Origin: Streptomyces misionensis | Lineage (GTDB): Bacteria > Actinomycetota > Actinomycetes > Streptomycetales > Streptomycetaceae | NCBI RefSeq assembly: GCF_007896895.1 | Contig: NZ_VOGW01000087.1 | Coordinates: 57,891-121,890 of the forward strand | Length of the DNA stretch: 64,000 nucleotides | Reading direction: 5' to 3' | Part shown: positions 8,996-17,188 of the stretch, piece after piece | Layout of the letters: every line of letters starts with the position of its first letter | Position numbering within the stretch: position 1 is the first letter of the stretch | The notes under the pieces: model-generated | The model's database searches: none | Told to the model about the DNA's origin: nothing | The model's input: the letters and a program-made list of their open reading frames with translations, nothing else | Position numbers and translations under genes: made by a program

Positions 8996-9178
8996 ATGCC
9001 CGTAGCCGTGCCGGAACTGCTGGAAGCCGACGGATTCCGCGACGCGGGTCCGCTGGAGATCGACGACGAGGCGATCGTGTTCGAGGACGACGACCGCGCC
9101 GACCGCGAGCACACGGCGTGCCTCTCCGACCCCTGGGTGACCGCCACCACCCGCTTCTCGTGTGACCTGAACTCGTAG
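8996..9178 (+). CDS. lanA: Lanthipeptide precursor peptide
   Basis: A 60-residue peptide directly before a lanthipeptide synthetase. The first 38 residues are acidic and leader-like (LLEADGF, then IDDEAIVFEDDD). The C-terminal 21 residues hold two Cys (42 and 56) and seven Ser/Thr (Thr40, Ser44, Thr49, Thr51, Thr52, Ser55, Ser60). That supports up to two thioether rings plus extra dehydrated residues. ATG 8996 has TGGAGG (8984-8989) six nt upstream. The stop is two bases before the synthetase GTG, so translation is probably coupled. It resembles no characterised lantibiotic I recall; the leader/core boundary near residue 38 is inference. Confidence 0.8.
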   Translation: MPVAVPELLEADGFRDAGPLEIDDEAIVFEDDDRADREHTACLSDPWVTATTRFSCDLNS

Positions 9179-9180
9179 CG

Positions 9181-11730
9181 GTGGCCGTCTCCATCGCCGG
9201 CCGCAGCGGTTGGTCCGACGACACGTGGTCGTACCTGAACGATCCGCGGATGCCGGCGATGGAACACGGCTGGAAACTGCACGTATCGGCGCGCCCCGGC
9301 AACCTCGACGCCGTGACCCGGCTCGTCCTGCCCGTGCTGTCCCGACACGTCTGCCACGCGAAATTCGCCCGCGACCCCGAGACGCTGCGCCGCCTCAACT
9401 CCGGGGTGGTGAGCGCCGGCGCCGTCGGAAAGGCGATCACCGTCTACCCCCTGGCAGGCACCGTGGTCGAGGTCGCCCGGGAACTCGCCGCCGTACTGCG
9501 TGACCGGGAGGGCCCGCGGGTCGTCAGCGACCGGCGGGTCGACCCTAGGGCCCCGGTCTACTACCGCTACGGCCCCTTCACCGGCGACTACCGGACCGGC
9601 CGAGCCGGACGGCTCGAATCCGTCATGACCGGGCCGGACGGCCAGGTCTTCGACGGCCTGGCCGTCGGCCGCTACCGGTGCCCACCCTGGGCCGAGGATC
9701 CCTTCGCGAGTGGTTGCGGACACGGTGACGAGCCGTCCGCGCCCGGCTTCGGCGGCGGCCGCTACACGGTCACCGCCGGCATCGCGCGTGCGCCCCAGGG
9801 CAACGTCTACCGCGCGGTCGACCGCACTCTCGGGCGGCCGGTGGTGGTCAAACAGGCGAGGGCCTTCGTGGGCGAGGACGAGTCCGGTACGGACGCCCGC
9901 CACCGGCTGCGCAACGAACACAGGGTCCTCACCGCGCTCGACGGAGTCACGGGCGTGCCCCGCGCCCGGGACTACTTCGCCCACCAGTCGGACGAGTACC
10001 TGGTGATGAGCAGCTGCGGCAACCGGGACCTGCGCAGGGAGGTCCTGCGGAACGGCCCCTACCGGGACGACGACACCCGGCCGGCGCGCGCCCTGTCCGC
10101 CCTCGCCTCCCGGCTCCTGCGCATCCTGGACGCGATCCACGGCCGGAACGTGGTCGTGCGCGATCTCAAGCCCGACAACGTCGTGCTCGACGACTCGGGC
10201 CACTGTCACGTGATCGACTTCGGGATCAGCGAGTTGGACGGCGCCGGCCTGGGCGGGTCGACCCCCGGATACAGCGAACCGGTTCTGCGCACGACCGGAC
10301 CGGCCGCTCCCGCCGACGACCACTACGCCCTCGGCGCGACCCTCTTCTTCGCCGCCACCGGCATGGACCCGGTGATCGTCGACACCGACCACGAGGTCAA
10401 CCGGGACAGGACCCTGGCCTGCCTGGCATGGGCATTGCCCGGACGCGCCCACCGGGAGATCCGGTCGTCGATCACCGGCCTGCTGAGCTTCGACCCCGCC
10501 GTACGGACCACCGCCGCCGACCGCCTGCGCACCGGCACGGCCGGAGCCGCACACCGGCCCGCGCGCCGGCCCGCGCGCCCCCGGCTCGACAGCGACCTGC
10601 TGGACGAACTCATCGAGCACACGGCCGCGTTCTGCGTCGGCGAAGCGCACGCGATCGTGGACCCGGTACGGGCCGCGCAGCTGAACGTCCCCACCGCGAT
10701 CGACGTCTACGGCGGCAGTTCGGGACTCGGGCTGGAACTCCTCCACCATGTGCACCGGCCCCATGTGCGTTCGGCCGTCACCGAGTTGGCACGGTGGACG
10801 GCGCAGCAGTCCAGGAACCTCCCACCCGGCCTCTACACGGGGCACACCGGCGTGGAACTCTTCCTGGCGCAGGCGGAGTCGGAGACCGTGTCGGAGGCGG
10901 ACACGGGGGCCCGGCATCCCGTCCTGCCGGACCGCGCGCCGGACGGCGGACCGCCGGAGGCGGACCTGATCGCGGGCGCCGCCGGAATCGGCCTGGGCCG
11001 GCTGCTGCTCGCCCGACACGCTCTGCGCTCCGGTCGCCGACACGCCGCGGACCGGCACCTCGCCGTCGCCGCCGAGTGCGACCGGATGCTGGCGTCGGGC
11101 GCCGCCCGGCTGAGCCCGACCGGTTCGGACACGGCCGGTGGCGCCGCACTCCGCGAGGGCCTCGCGCACGGCGAGGCAGGCATCGTCTGCTTCCTGCTCG
11201 AATACGGCGGCGCGACCGGGGACCCTGCCGCGGTCAGCCGCTCCGAGCAGGCCGCCACGCGCTTGGCCGCCGTGACACCTGACATCATCGCGGCGGCCAC
11301 CGAACCGGGGGCGACACGCCGCTACGGCTCGTGGTGCCGGGGCCTGGCCGGCATCGGCACCGTACTCGTCCGGGCCGCCGAACGCCTCGGCGAGCCCGAG
11401 TACCTCCACCTCGCCCAGCGGGCCGCGCGTGCCTGCGCCACGCTGGCGCCACGGATGCCGCTCGTCACGCAGTGCTGCGGACTGGCCGGCGTGGGCGACC
11501 TGATGGTGGACGTCGCGGAGGCGTCCGCGTCCGAGGAGTTCTGGGATGCGGCCAAGACCGTCGCCCTCCTCATCCTGAGCCGCAGTGGCGGCACCTGGTC
11601 CCGTCCCGTGTTTCCGGACACCGGTCTGACCCGGTCGAGTGCCACCTGGGCCGGTGGCTCCGCGGGCGTGCTGGCCTTCTTCCGACGACTGCACGACCGG
11701 GGCGGTCCCCGGCTCGGCCTCGTCGCCTGA
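9181..11730 (+). CDS. lanL: Class IV lanthipeptide synthetase (LanL), CCG-type cyclase
   Basis: An 849-residue three-domain enzyme that should dehydrate Ser/Thr and form thioethers in the adjacent precursor. The phospho-Ser/Thr lyase domain (1-190) shows WKLHVSARPG, CHAKFARDPETLRRLNSG and YYRYGPFTG. The kinase domain (about 195-460) has VVVKQ, VRDLKPDN (Asp328) and DFG (Asp346). The cyclase (about 475-849) keeps HGEAG (His663), WCRG (Cys719) and QCCG (Cys765-Cys766). Because these zinc-site residues are present, it is class IV rather than class III. The usual CHG is CCG, as in Cys-rich zinc sites of some LanM enzymes. It uses a GTG start two bases after the precursor stop without a clear ribosome binding site. 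No transporter or protease gene follows. Confidence 0.9.
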   Translation: MAVSIAGRSGWSDDTWSYLNDPRMPAMEHGWKLHVSARPGNLDAVTRLVLPVLSRHVCHAKFARDPETLRRLNSGVVSAGAVGKAITVYPLAGTVVEVARELAAVLRDREGPRVVSDRRVDPRAPVYYRYGPFTGDYRTGRAGRLESVMTGPDGQVFDGLAVGRYRCPPWAEDPFASGCGHGDEPSAPGFGGGRYTVTAGIARAPQGNVYRAVDRTLGRPVVVKQARAFVGEDESGTDARHRLRNEHRVLTALDGVTGVPRARDYFAHQSDEYLVMSSCGNRDLRREVLRNGPYRDDDTRPARALSALASRLLRILDAIHGRNVVVRDLKPDNVVLDDSGHCHVIDFGISELDGAGLGGSTPGYSEPVLRTTGPAAPADDHYALGATLFFAATGMDPVIVDTDHEVNRDRTLACLAWALPGRAHREIRSSITGLLSFDPAVRTTAADRLRTGTAGAAHRPARRPARPRLDSDLLDELIEHTAAFCVGEAHAIVDPVRAAQLNVPTAIDVYGGSSGLGLELLHHVHRPHVRSAVTELARWTAQQSRNLPPGLYTGHTGVELFLAQAESETVSEADTGARHPVLPDRAPDGGPPEADLIAGAAGIGLGRLLLARHALRSGRRHAADRHLAVAAECDRMLASGAARLSPTGSDTAGGAALREGLAHGEAGIVCFLLEYGGATGDPAAVSRSEQAATRLAAVTPDIIAAATEPGATRRYGSWCRGLAGIGTVLVRAAERLGEPEYLHLAQRAARACATLAPRMPLVTQCCGLAGVGDLMVDVAEASASEEFWDAAKTVALLILSRSGGTWSRPVFPDTGLTRSSATWAGGSAGVLAFFRRLHDRGGPRLGLVA

Positions 11731-11879
11731 CCGGGGCCGCCGGCACCGGTGGCCCGGCCGCCCACATCGTCACGGCCACGACCGGCCCGGCCCGGTCCGA
11801 CCCGACCAGCTCCCCCGTCCGGGGCGTTCGCGTGCGCCGACCTCGGCGGCGTGGCGTGTCGGGTGAGTCGCCCCGCGGT

Positions 11880-12149
11880 CGGCGCGGCGCGCGCCGCCTC
11901 GCCTCCCGGCTGCAGATGTTCGAGGTCGATCAACCCGGCCCGCAGGCATGCAGGGCCCGCCGTTTGATCGAGCTCGGTTACGGCATCCCGGACCGGCTGC
12001 ACCTCGTACCGGTCGGCTTCGAGGCCGACGCGTCCTGGTGGGAGCAGTTGATCGGCGCCGGGTCCGACACCGGCCGGCGGTCGTCGTCTCCACCGGCGTC
12101 CGCATGTACCCGCTTCACCACGAAGGCGGACGCGAGCGGCACCTCGGCG
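11880..12149 (+). pseudogene. SAM-dependent methyltransferase (leucine carboxyl methyltransferase family) remnant
   Basis: Pieces read in two frames. LQMFEVDQPGPQACRARRLI, IPDRLHLVPVGFEADASWWE and QLIGAG come in frame 1, RPAVVVSTGVRMY in frame 2, and TTKADASGTSAL again in frame 1. Together they follow the TIGR00027/PPM-type pattern (FEVDqP, VPvDFe, wweqL..aGf, vStGvtmYLt). At least two frameshifts (near 12066 and 12110) and loss of both ends make it nonfunctional. It is cut off where the convergent acyl-CoA dehydrogenase ends at 12150. The stretch 11731-11880 shows nothing further. Confidence 0.65.
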
Positions 12150-13355
12150 CTAATGGTGGTCGAAGGCCAGGAGCTTGGCGATGCCGTTGCGCTGGATCTC
12201 GGACGTGCCGGTCAGGATGCGGAACATGCGGATCTTGCGGAAGAGGTACTCGATCTCGTTGCCCTGGGTGAGTCCTTCCTTGCCGTGGATCTGCACGGCC
12301 TCGTCGAGGATGCGGAAGGCGGACTCGGCGACGAACAGTTTGCACATGAAGGCTTCCGCCTGCGCGTCACGGCCTGCGTCCAGGGCCGCCAGCGCGGCAT
12401 AGGTCATGGATCGGGCGGCGTAGAACTCCGTGGCCATGTCGGCGAGCTTGTGCTGGATGGCCTGGAGCATCAGCAGGGGCCGGCCGCCCGCCACGTGGTG
12501 GTTCCGGGCGCGGTCGAGGGTCAGGGCGAGGGCGCGGCGAGTGGCGCCGAGGACGGTGGGGCAGTGCAGGAGGCGGTTGGTGGTGACCCGGCCGAGCGCG
12601 ATGCGCATGCCCTTGCCTTCTTCCCCGAGGAGGTTGGCGGCGGGGACGTGGCAGTCGTCCAGGACGATGTCGCTCTCGATGTGTTCGCCCGACATGGGGG
12701 TCGCCCCGTCCTCGACACGGCAGCCGGGGCTGTCCAGGTCCACGAGGAATGCGGAGAACCGTGGTTTGTCGCCCTCCCGCTCGCCGGTGCCGGCCATGCG
12801 GGCGACGACGATCGCGAAGTCGGCGAAGGGGCCGGCGGAGGAGAAGACCTTGTGCCCGGTCAGCCGGTAGCCGTCACCGTCGGCGTCGCGTACGGCGACC
12901 GTGCGCATGGAGCGGACGTCGGAGCCGGCGTCGGTCTCGGTGAGGGAGAAGCAGCAAGCCCGCTCGCCGCGGATCAGCGGCAGCAGGTACGTCTCCAGCT
13001 GGTACTCGGTGGCGTGTTTGAGGATGTCGCCCGCGCGAAGGGGGCCGCCCATGTCACCGAGCACGCTGTGGGCGAGGACCCGCCCACTGGCGCCGATCTC
13101 CTCCTTCAGGGCGGCGAGCTGGGTGTGGGTGAGGTTCTGGCCGCCGTACTCCACGGGCAGGTGGATGCCGTAGAAGCCGAGTTCGCGGCTGCGGCGCCAG
13201 ACCGGTTCCAGCTCGGCGCGGGTGAGGCGGCTGGCGTGGGTCAGGCCGCGTGCGTTTTCGTGGTCGGCGAGTTCGCCGTCGAGGTAGTCGCGCAGGCGGT
13301 CGACGAGTTCGGCGGTGCGCGGGTCGTCGTAGGCGGGGCGGAGGGAGAAGGTCAC
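12150..13355 (-). CDS. Acyl-CoA dehydrogenase
   Basis: A 401-residue FAD-dependent acyl-CoA dehydrogenase family protein, which would introduce an alpha,beta double bond in an acyl-CoA. Family signatures are FSLTETDAGSDVRSM (FAD/acyl contact), LTGHKVFSSAGPFADFAIVV and, near the C-terminus, the long helix ending ILTGTSEIQRNGIAK. The gene starts 24 bp after the stop of the acyl-CoA ligase upstream, so the two form an operon. The ligase would make the CoA ester that this enzyme oxidises. Substrate length and branching cannot be told. Confidence 0.9.
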   Translation of the reverse strand: MTFSLRPAYDDPRTAELVDRLRDYLDGELADHENARGLTHASRLTRAELEPVWRRSRELGFYGIHLPVEYGGQNLTHTQLAALKEEIGASGRVLAHSVLGDMGGPLRAGDILKHATEYQLETYLLPLIRGERACCFSLTETDAGSDVRSMRTVAVRDADGDGYRLTGHKVFSSAGPFADFAIVVARMAGTGEREGDKPRFSAFLVDLDSPGCRVEDGATPMSGEHIESDIVLDDCHVPAANLLGEEGKGMRIALGRVTTNRLLHCPTVLGATRRALALTLDRARNHHVAGGRPLLMLQAIQHKLADMATEFYAARSMTYAALAALDAGRDAQAEAFMCKLFVAESAFRILDEAVQIHGKEGLTQGNEIEYLFRKIRMFRILTGTSEIQRNGIAKLLAFDHH

Positions 13356-13379
13356 GGCAGGGCTCCGAACAGGATGCGG

Positions 13380-14936
13380 TCAGTTGACGCGGCGGGTGGC
13401 GTGCGCCCAGAAGGGTTCGCGTACGGCTTTGCGGTCGAGCTTGCCGTTGCGGTTGTGGGGAAGTTCGGGCACGAAGTCGACCGAGCGTGGTTTCTTGAAA
13501 CGGTCCAGCCGGTCGGCGCAGAAGGTGATCAGTTCCCCCGCGGTGACCCGCGTGCCGGGGTGGGTGACGACGACGGCTTTGACGGCCTCGCCCCACTGCT
13601 CGTCGGGCACGCCGACCACACAGGCTTCCTGTACGGCGGGGTGCTCGTACAGGGCGGCCTCGACCTCGGTGCAGTAGATGTTGAAGCCGCCCGAGATGAT
13701 CATGTCCTTCTTGCGGTCCACCAGGAAGAGGTAACCGTCCTCCCGCATCCAGGCCAGGTCCCCGGTGTGCACCCAGCCGTCGCGGAAGGTCTGCGCCGAC
13801 AGTTCCGGCTCCCGCCAGTACTCCCGCACGCAGTCCGGTCCGCGCACGATCACCTCGCCGATCTCGCGAGGGCCGAGCTCCCGGCCCGTCTCGTCGACGA
13901 CGCGTACCTCGGTGTCGTAGGACGCACGGCCGCACGACTGGAGCAGTTCCGGGTCCTCCTTCACGGCATGGGCGATCTCCTCGCTGCTCAGGCCCGCGAC
14001 GACACTGGTGGTCTCGCCCAGCCCGTAGCCCTGGGCGACGACCGGACCGAAGAACCCCACCGCGTCCCGCAGGCGCTGCGGTGAGATGGGCGCGCCGCCG
14101 ATGCGCACACTCGTCAGCGAGCGCAGGTCGTGGTCGGCGGCGCCGGGATGGGCGAGCACCGTGTTCAGCATGGCCGGCACCAGGAAGGTCGCGGTGATGC
14201 GTTCCTTCTCGACCGTCTCCAGGAAGCTCTGCGGGCTCCAGCTCGGCAGGACGTAGGTGGTCGAACCGCCGAACACCCCGGCGAGCAGGCCCATGCCGGT
14301 GGCGTGGGTGATGGGACCGCAGGCGAGGTAACGGGTACCGGGACGGGGGCGGGACTCGTCGGCCATCAACTGCTTGCGCATGTTGGCGAGGCGGTTGCCG
14401 ACCGTCTGCACCGCGGCCTTGAGCGCGCCGGTGGATCCGGAGGTGAAGTTCAGGACGCAGGGAGCGTCCTCCGGGACCTCGACGCGGACGGGCGCCTCGC
14501 CGCCCTCGGCCGACAGGTCGCTGTAGGAGACCTCGCCGGGCTGTGCGCCGTCGAGGCAGATCGGCACGCATCCGGTACCCGCCGCGGCGACGGCCGCCAA
14601 GGCGTCCTCACGGTGGGGGGCGTCGTAGACGAGGGCGCGGACGGGGGCGTAGCGCAGGATGTGCTCGATCTCGCCGGCGCCGAGCCGGGCGTTGATCGGT
14701 GCGCGCGTCAACCCGGCCTTGTACAGCGCGAATTCCACCTCGACCAGTTCGCCGCGGTTCCACGCGAGGGAGGCCACGGCGTCGCCGGGGCGCAGCCCCC
14801 GGCCGGCCAGGGCGGAGGCCAGGCGGTTGGCCGCCCGATCCAGGTCGGTGAAGCTCCAGACGCGGTCCCCGCAGACGAGGGCGGGGGCCTGGGGCCAGTA
14901 GCGAGCGCTGCGTGAGAGGTAGATGCCGAGATTCAT
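13380..14936 (-). CDS. Acyl-CoA ligase (AMP-dependent synthetase)
   Basis: A 518-residue adenylate-forming enzyme that activates a carboxylic acid as its CoA thioester. Core motifs are LNFTSGSTGALKAAVQ (P-loop), AQGYGLGETT (A5), WVHTGDLAWMREDGYLFLVD (A7), RKKDMIISGGFNIYCTEVE (A8) and the C-terminal catalytic Lys in NRNGKLDRKAV (A10). All motifs are intact. It is the first gene of the ligase-dehydrogenase operon, divergent from a TetR gene 150 bp away. It likely belongs with the MFS carrier at 15.6-17.0 kb in uptake and activation of one acid. Confidence 0.9.
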   Translation of the reverse strand: MNLGIYLSRSARYWPQAPALVCGDRVWSFTDLDRAANRLASALAGRGLRPGDAVASLAWNRGELVEVEFALYKAGLTRAPINARLGAGEIEHILRYAPVRALVYDAPHREDALAAVAAAGTGCVPICLDGAQPGEVSYSDLSAEGGEAPVRVEVPEDAPCVLNFTSGSTGALKAAVQTVGNRLANMRKQLMADESRPRPGTRYLACGPITHATGMGLLAGVFGGSTTYVLPSWSPQSFLETVEKERITATFLVPAMLNTVLAHPGAADHDLRSLTSVRIGGAPISPQRLRDAVGFFGPVVAQGYGLGETTSVVAGLSSEEIAHAVKEDPELLQSCGRASYDTEVRVVDETGRELGPREIGEVIVRGPDCVREYWREPELSAQTFRDGWVHTGDLAWMREDGYLFLVDRKKDMIISGGFNIYCTEVEAALYEHPAVQEACVVGVPDEQWGEAVKAVVVTHPGTRVTAGELITFCADRLDRFKKPRSVDFVPELPHNRNGKLDRKAVREPFWAHATRRVN

Positions 14937-15086
14937 GAGGGCCTACTCGGTAGTGGGGGTTCGTTGCTAAACATGCCGATCAATTGCAGACACTCTGTTC
15001 AGTAAACGACTGACGTGTCAAGAGTCTCTAGACTGGCCCCGCGTGCGCCACCGCGGCCATGCGTGGAGATCGAGAGGGAGAGGTGC

Positions 15087-15683
15087 ATGGCGGAGGACAG
15101 GCGGACCAGACGCTCACGCCGGGCTCTGGGGACGGCCTTGGTGGAGCTGGTCCTGGAGCGGGGCTTCACCGCGCTGACCGTGGAGGACATCACCGAGCGT
15201 GCGGACGTGGCACGCGCGACCTTCTACGCGCACTTTCGCGACAAGGAGGACCTGTTCGCGCGCGTGACCGCCGACCTGCTGTCCGAGTTGTCCGAGCGCC
15301 TGGCGCCCGCGGTCGCCGAGAGCGCGATCGGGTTCACCGGCAAGCCGGTCCTGGAGATGCTGCGGCACGCACACGAGGAGCGCGATCTGTACCGGATCGT
15401 GCTGCGCGGCGAGGGTGACGGCAAACCACTGCAGATGTTCGTGGACGCCTGCGCCCGGGCCACGACCGAGGAGTTCCGCGCCCGCGCTGAACGCAACGCC
15501 GTACGACCGCGCATCGACCCCGAACTGCTGGCCCGGGTCTGGGTCGGGGAGCAGGTCGCGGTGCTGCGTTGGTGGGTCGAGCAGGACACCCCGTCGTTGC
15601 CGGCCGCCGAGGTCGTCCGCATGCTGCTCGACCTGGCGTTGCACGGCCGCTACTGGGCCAGCGGCTTCGAGCCGCCGGCCTGA
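15087..15683 (+). CDS. TetR family regulator
   Basis: A 198-residue TetR repressor. The helix-turn-helix spans FTALTVEDITERADVARATF followed by YAHFRDKEDLF. The C-terminal region (LLARVWVGEQVAVLRWWVEQ) resembles the TetR_C_7/14-type ligand domain. ATG 15087 is chosen over upstream codons because GAGAGGGAGAGG immediately precedes it. It is divergent from the ligase-dehydrogenase operon, and its last 34 bp overlap the convergent MFS gene. It is therefore the probable local repressor of the acid-utilisation module. Confidence 0.88.
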   Translation: MAEDRRTRRSRRALGTALVELVLERGFTALTVEDITERADVARATFYAHFRDKEDLFARVTADLLSELSERLAPAVAESAIGFTGKPVLEMLRHAHEERDLYRIVLRGEGDGKPLQMFVDACARATTEEFRARAERNAVRPRIDPELLARVWVGEQVAVLRWWVEQDTPSLPAAEVVRMLLDLALHGRYWASGFEPPA

Positions 15684-17026
15684 GCCGCACGTTCCCCGGC
15701 GGTTCGGCCCGCCGGGAGCAACCGGCGGGCGTCCCGCTCGGGCCGGATCGCAGCCAGAGCTACCAGACCGCAGACCGTCATCACCCCGGCCGACACCAGA
15801 AAAGCATGGGTGTATCCGGCGCCCTGCGAGGGCGCCGAGTCCAGCAGGCGTCCGGTCAGGTACGGCGCGATCAGCCCGGGCAGGGTTCCGGTGGCGGCGA
15901 CGATGCCGAACACCGCACCCCGCTGCGAGGGCGGCACGACAGCGGCTGTCGTCATGTAGTGCAACGGAAAGGCGATGGAGTGCGCGCCGAACGCCACCGT
16001 GATCAGTGCCAGGAGCAGCGGCCGTGCCTCCGCGAAGGGGAGGGCCGCCATGGCCAGCGCGGCGACGGCGACGGCGATTCCCTGCGGCGCACCGCACGAC
16101 CAACGGCTGCGAACTCCATGCCGGTTCAGTGCGTCGACCAGTGGTGACACGGCCAGCAGCAGGACGAAGCTGAACGCCGAGACACCGCTGATGAGTGCGG
16201 CCGCCCTGCCCGGTGGCATGCCGAGCTGCGTGCGCAGATAGGTGGGCAGCCACGCCTGACTCAGGGACAGGGCCCAGGAGGCGCCGAAGGCACCGGTGAC
16301 GCTCCCCAGCACGGTGCCGTTCAGCAGTAGCCTGCGGTACGGCAGCCGGTGCGCGGACCCGGAGCCGGACGCGGCTCCGGGCGCGGGCTCGTGGCCGTAC
16401 GGCCCGTCGTGCCCGGTCCGCCACCACAGCAGGCTCCACACCGCGCTCGTCACCGCGAGCGCGGCGAAGGCCGAGCGCCAGCCGAACGCGATGATCAGCC
16501 AGGTCACGACTGGTGCGGCGATCAGCGTGCCCAGCGCGGCGCCGCTGATCTGCAACGCCGACGGCAGGCCCCGCCGGCCCTCCGGGAACCACTTGTACAG
16601 CGCGTGCATGGACATGGGCGCGGCCGGCCCCTCGGCCGCGCCCAGCAGGACGCGTCCCGCCGCGAGCGCCGGCGCCGTCGCCACGAGGAGCACGGGCAAC
16701 TGCGCCACCGCCCACAGGGCGGCCATGGCGACCAGGAGCACCCGGCTCGATACCCGCGCGGAAACGAACCCGACGACCAGGCCGGAAAGGCTGAACAGCA
16801 CGGCGAAGGAGCTGGAGACAAGTCCGTAGGTGCTGTTGCTGATGTGCAACTCGTCCATGATCGGCACGGCCGCGAGGCCCAGGACGGACTTGTCCGCGTA
16901 GTTGACCAGCATGAACGCCACGATCAGCGCGGTGATCAGCCAGGCGCGTCGACCACCGGTGCGCGGATCCGGTGGAGGGCCGGCGGCATCCGTGCGGGGG
17001 ATGGGTCGGGGCTGCTGCTTGGCCAT
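15650..17026 (-). CDS. MFS transporter, anion:cation symporter-like
   Basis: A 458-residue, 12-helix major facilitator. The first helix region is AWLITALIVAFMLVNYADKS, a form typical of the ACS (organic anion/H+ or phthalate/glucarate-like) subfamily. The inter-helix motif GFVSARVSSR follows, then AGRVLLGAAEGPAAP in the fourth helix. ATG 17026 has AGGAG five nt upstream; the GTG at 17032 is too close to that site. It probably imports the carboxylic acid handled by the ligase and dehydrogenase. Confidence 0.88.
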   Translation of the reverse strand: MAKQQPRPIPRTDAAGPPPDPRTGGRRAWLITALIVAFMLVNYADKSVLGLAAVPIMDELHISNSTYGLVSSSFAVLFSLSGLVVGFVSARVSSRVLLVAMAALWAVAQLPVLLVATAPALAAGRVLLGAAEGPAAPMSMHALYKWFPEGRRGLPSALQISGAALGTLIAAPVVTWLIIAFGWRSAFAALAVTSAVWSLLWWRTGHDGPYGHEPAPGAASGSGSAHRLPYRRLLLNGTVLGSVTGAFGASWALSLSQAWLPTYLRTQLGMPPGRAAALISGVSAFSFVLLLAVSPLVDALNRHGVRSRWSCGAPQGIAVAVAALAMAALPFAEARPLLLALITVAFGAHSIAFPLHYMTTAAVVPPSQRGAVFGIVAATGTLPGLIAPYLTGRLLDSAPSQGAGYTHAFLVSAGVMTVCGLVALAAIRPERDARRLLPAGRTAGERAAQAGGSKPLAQ

Positions 17027-17077
17027 GGGCACTCCTGCGGCTCTGGAGCATCGAGAGAGAAGTACGTTCCTGAACAG

Positions 17078-17097
17078 CTTGTCTTGTAACAGACGAG
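17078..17097. promoter_or_regulatory. Candidate operator upstream of the MFS gene
   Basis: CTTGTCT-TGTAAC-AGACGAG is an inverted repeat with one mismatch, 52 bp upstream of the MFS start and 92 bp before the divergent serine hydrolase. The neighbouring TetR protein is a plausible binder; this is inference. Confidence 0.35.
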
Positions 17098-17188
17098 TTG
17101 TTTTGGCAACCTAGGCGCCGGACAGCCGCGAGGTCAACGCCTCGAGAGCACCGCACTCGGAAAACCTGATCTGCACCAGGAGTGACCC

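Noticed and set aside
8992..11694. A 900-codon open frame antisense to the lanthipeptide synthetase
   Set aside because: It mirrors the synthetase codons, has no domain motifs and no ribosome binding site; such antisense frames are routine in high-GC DNA.
11331..14084. A 917-codon plus-strand frame across the lanL end, the methyltransferase remnant and the acyl-CoA dehydrogenase
   Set aside because: Only its 11.9-12.15 kb part shows homology-like motifs; the rest is antisense to well-supported genes.
14937..15086. Possible TetR operator between the acyl-CoA ligase and its divergent tetR
   Set aside because: Short partial inverted repeats are present but none is symmetrical enough to report as a site.
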